A stretch of 7,650 bases of DNA from PKWO01 sp036561005 (GTDB lineage Bacteria; Pseudomonadota; Gammaproteobacteria; Burkholderiales; Burkholderiaceae_D). The notes beneath the pieces are model-generated. The model was not told where the DNA came from. It ran no database searches and saw only the letters and a program-made list of their open reading frames with translations. Location of the stretch: positions 1-7,650 of the forward strand of contig DATBQE010000107.1 in NCBI GenBank assembly GCA_036561005.1. The letters run 5' to 3'. The stretch's first letter is position 1. Each line of letters begins with the position of its first letter. A program made the translations under genes and the position numbers. Below, piece after piece: positions 5,695-7,650 of this stretch.

Positions 5695-7386
5695 TTGCAA
5701 ACCAAAATCAATGCAGCATTGGTAATCGGATTGATCGGCAGCATGCTGGCAGGATGCGGCGGCGGCTCGCAGGATTCATTGGGCAGTGGTCAAAAACAAT
5801 TGACGCGCAACGTCAAGGCGGCGACTGCATGTTATGCGGCCTGGAGTGCGACGGCGGTATATAACGGCGGTGCCACGGTTAGCTACAATGGCGTGAACTA
5901 CACAGCGGCATATTGGACGCAGGGCAATAATCCGTCAACGTCAAGCGGTGCCGCAGGCAGCGGACAACCGTGGATTTCTGGTGGATCTTGCGGTTCTACA
6001 CCTACACCGACACCAACGCCGACTCCGACTCCTACACCAACGCCGACCCCGACTCCGACACCAACACCTACGCCAACTCCCACCCCAACGCCGACTCCAA
6101 CTCCCGGATGCGTGACCTGGGTGGCAGGCGGAACCTACACTGCCGGACAGGTTGTTCTGTACAACGGCACGACCTACACGGCTTTGGTCAACCAAACGGA
6201 CACTGCCGGTACCGGTTGGAATCCTACCGTAGGCAGTTTGTTCAAGGCGGGCGGCACATGCGCCACGCCGACGCCTACTCCAACGCCTACTCCAACGCCG
6301 ACACCGACACCGACACCGACGCCAACACCCACACCTACTCCGACACCTACCCCGACTCCGGTCAACGGTTTGCCGACTCACGCGCTGGTCGGTTATCTCC
6401 ATTCCAGTTTCGCCAATGGTTCAGGCTACATTCCGATGGCTAACGTGTCCAATAACTGGGACGTGATCGCACTGGCCTTTGCCGATGCCGACAGCAGCGG
6501 CAACATCACATTCACGCGTTGCACGACAACCGACTGTCCGAACCTGGAAAGCGACGCCACATTCAAGGCCTCGATCAAGGCCAAACAGGCGGCAGGCAAG
6601 AAGGTGATCATTTCCATCGGCGGCGCTAACGGCTTGGTGCAACTGACCTCGGCGACGGCAGTCAACAACTTCGTGACTTCGGTGGAAAAGATCGTCGACA
6701 CTTGGGGTCTGGACGGCATCGACATTGACTTTGAAAACCAATCCGCCATGCTCAATGCCGGCGACACCGACTTCACCAAGCCGACCACGCCTATCATCGT
6801 CAATCTGATTTCGGCGCTGCAGCAAATCACCTCGCACTACGGCTCCAAGTTCATCCTGACCATGGCACCTGAAACCTTCTTTGTGCAACTCGGTTACAGC
6901 TTCTACGGTCCAGGTCCGAACGGTTCGTCCGATGCCCGCTCCGGCGCCTTCCTGCCGGTGATCTACGCCATGCGCAATCAACTGACGCTGTTGATGGTAC
7001 AAGACTACAATTCCGGCCCGATCACCGGTCTCGACGGTCAATACCACACCATGGGCGGTGCAGACTTCCTCGAAGCCATGACGGACATGGAACTGGCCGG
7101 CTTCACCGTTGCCAATAGCGGCGGCAAGGTCTGGCCCGGCTTGCGTCCTGACCAGGTAGTCATCGGCATTCCGGCCAACGCCAACGCAGGCAATGGCTAT
7201 CCATCGGTTGGTGACACGGAAACCGCGCTGGACTGCCTGATGAAGGGTATCTGCAGCGGCTACAAGCCGCATCAAGTCACGCCAACACTGCGCGGCATGA
7301 TGACCTGGTCAATCAACTGGGACGCTTACTCCGGCAACTCGTTCTCGACGCCGTACAAGGCCTACTTCGCCACCTACGGTAACTGA
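5695..7386 (+). CDS. Lipoprotein chitinase: two CBM5/12-like modules, Thr-Pro linkers, GH18 domain
   Basis: The 563-residue product starts at TTG. Its N terminus is a lipoprotein signal (K4, hydrophobic 7-18, lipobox LAGC with C21, then GGGS, with no Asp at +2, so outer-membrane sorting is expected). Two carbohydrate-binding modules of the CBM5/12 chitin-binding type follow: C46-C99 (W50, VSYNGVNYTAAYWTQGN, PW) and C139-C189 (W141, VVLYNGTTYTA, GWNP), each bracketed by cysteines that may pair. Each is followed by a Thr-Pro linker (102-137 and 191-222). The GH18 barrel (about 224-563) shows SIGG (307-310), DGIDIDFE (340-347) with catalytic acid E347, QDYN (436-439) and TWSINWD (537-543), so it looks active. 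Family knowledge predicts hydrolysis of chitin beta-1,4 bonds, with the modules holding the enzyme on the polymer. It is a single-gene unit with its own terminator. Surface exposure is inferred; endo- or exo-mode cannot be told. Confidence 0.93.
   Translation: MQTKINAALVIGLIGSMLAGCGGGSQDSLGSGQKQLTRNVKAATACYAAWSATAVYNGGATVSYNGVNYTAAYWTQGNNPSTSSGAAGSGQPWISGGSCGSTPTPTPTPTPTPTPTPTPTPTPTPTPTPTPTPTPTPGCVTWVAGGTYTAGQVVLYNGTTYTALVNQTDTAGTGWNPTVGSLFKAGGTCATPTPTPTPTPTPTPTPTPTPTPTPTPTPTPTPVNGLPTHALVGYLHSSFANGSGYIPMANVSNNWDVIALAFADADSSGNITFTRCTTTDCPNLESDATFKASIKAKQAAGKKVIISIGGANGLVQLTSATAVNNFVTSVEKIVDTWGLDGIDIDFENQSAMLNAGDTDFTKPTTPIIVNLISALQQITSHYGSKFILTMAPETFFVQLGYSFYGPGPNGSSDARSGAFLPVIYAMRNQLTLLMVQDYNSGPITGLDGQYHTMGGADFLEAMTDMELAGFTVANSGGKVWPGLRPDQVVIGIPANANAGNGYPSVGDTETALDCLMKGICSGYKPHQVTPTLRGMMTWSINWDAYSGNSFSTPYKAYFATYGN
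5998..6105 (+). repeat. (Thr-Pro)18 linker repeat, 18 units of 6 bp
   Basis: Eighteen consecutive ACN-CCN hexamers encode residues 102-137 of the chitinase. The third codon positions vary widely (all four bases occur in both codons), so it is not a fresh slippage product. It forms a stiff, extended spacer between the two binding modules. Confidence 0.9.
6265..6360 (+). repeat. (Thr-Pro)16 linker repeat, 16 units of 6 bp
   Basis: Sixteen ACN-CCN hexamers encode residues 191-222, joining the second binding module to the GH18 domain. A 12-bp unit (acgcctactcca) occurs twice in tandem and acaccg three times in a row, so some slippage or local duplication has happened here. Confidence 0.9.
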
Positions 7387-7401
7387 TCCCGCTTCGATCA
7401 T

Positions 7402-7435
7402 AGCCCCGGCAGTTAAAAGCTGCCGGGGCTTTTTT
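7402..7435 (+). terminator. Strong intrinsic terminator of the chitinase gene
   Basis: A perfect 11-bp stem (AGCCCCGGCAG with CTGCCGGGGCT) encloses a 7-base loop and is followed by six Ts (7430-7435). It begins 15 bases after the chitinase stop. The minus strand lacks a T-run after the stem, so it works in the plus direction only. Confidence 0.93.
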
Positions 7436-7556
7436 CCCCCCTCGATGGTCACAGGGCGAAAGCTGCAAGCAATCAGTAAAATCGCCGCACCTATGCGTTC
7501 AATGCCAATCAAAACACTGAAATTCGCGCTAAACCTCGCCCATACCACATCGCTTG

Positions 7557-7650
7557 TTAAGAACTAGTGGACTTGTCGCATCGCCATACCAGTTGAACAT
7601 AACCGTAGATATCTTCGCGCCTCCAACCGAACTGGTCGCACTGGAAAGGG
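7557..7650 (-). CDS. Possible C-terminal end of a minus-strand gene, 5' part outside window
   Basis: On the minus strand an open frame enters from the right edge and reads 30 codons to TAA at 7559-7557, ending DIYGYVQLVWRCDKSTSS. Its composition (aromatic residues, Asp, Gly, Val) looks protein-like, and the gene would converge on the chitinase. No domain is recognisable in so short a piece, and a plus-strand frame is also open here, so this is a guess that the flanking sequence would settle. Between the chitinase terminator and this frame (7436-7556) I see nothing else. Confidence 0.35.
   Translation of the reverse strand, partial: PFQCDQFGWRREDIYGYVQLVWRCDKSTSS

Noticed and set aside
5998..6360. 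Two repeat blocks considered as a CRISPR-like array
   Set aside because: Units are 6 bp, contiguous and in frame with a protein; the sequence between blocks encodes a conserved binding module, not spacers.
5898..6365. Minus-strand frames with long Gly-Val repeats
   Set aside because: They are the reverse complement of the Thr-Pro codon repeats and not independent proteins.
6421..7275. Minus-strand open frame of 284 codons opposite the GH18 domain
   Set aside because: The plus strand encodes conserved GH18 motifs throughout; the minus frame has no family features and arises from the codon bias of the real gene.

Overview
The window looks like a chromosomal segment of a betaproteobacterium, most likely of the Oxalobacteraceae type (Collimonas, Janthinobacterium, Herminiimonas or Herbaspirillum relatives). 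This is an inference from the moderate-to-high GC coding style, the GHGIP-type ClC transporter, an orphan periplasmic amino-acid-type binding protein, a PAS-GGDEF-EAL protein and a lipoprotein chitinase with Thr-Pro linkers. No sequence search was possible, so the genus is not established.

Layout, left to right. Positions 1-1589 (minus) hold a PAS-GGDEF-EAL cyclic-di-GMP protein that runs off the left edge. An AT-rich gap of about 400 bases follows. Positions 1988-2701 (minus) encode a secreted solute-binding protein with a strong ribosome binding site. A divergent intergenic region then carries a nearly perfect 41-bp palindrome (2879-2919) with an extended -10 promoter motif facing each way. 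Positions 2956-3410 (plus) hold a MarR-family regulator, apparently preceded by a 13-codon leader ORF whose stop overlaps the MarR start as ATGA. After 28 bases comes a ClC chloride/proton transporter with two C-terminal CBS domains (3439-5217). A gap of 477 bases has no convincing gene. Positions 5695-7386 (plus) encode an outer-membrane-type lipoprotein chitinase: lipobox, two CBM5/12-like chitin-binding modules, two long (Thr-Pro)n linkers and a GH18 catalytic domain. A strong intrinsic terminator follows at 7402-7435. The right edge may hold the last 30 codons of another minus-strand gene.

How the genes fit together. MarR and ClC look like one operon, and the palindrome is well placed to be the MarR operator controlling both that operon and the divergent binding-protein gene. 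The chitinase is an independent unit with its own 5' region and terminator. The cyclic-di-GMP gene is probably transcribed separately.

I do not see a defence system, CRISPR array, insertion sequence, phage or rRNA/tRNA gene. The least ordinary features are the divergent palindrome-promoter, the overlapping leader peptide, and the surface-anchored chitinase with two cysteine-bracketed binding modules on Thr-Pro spacers.
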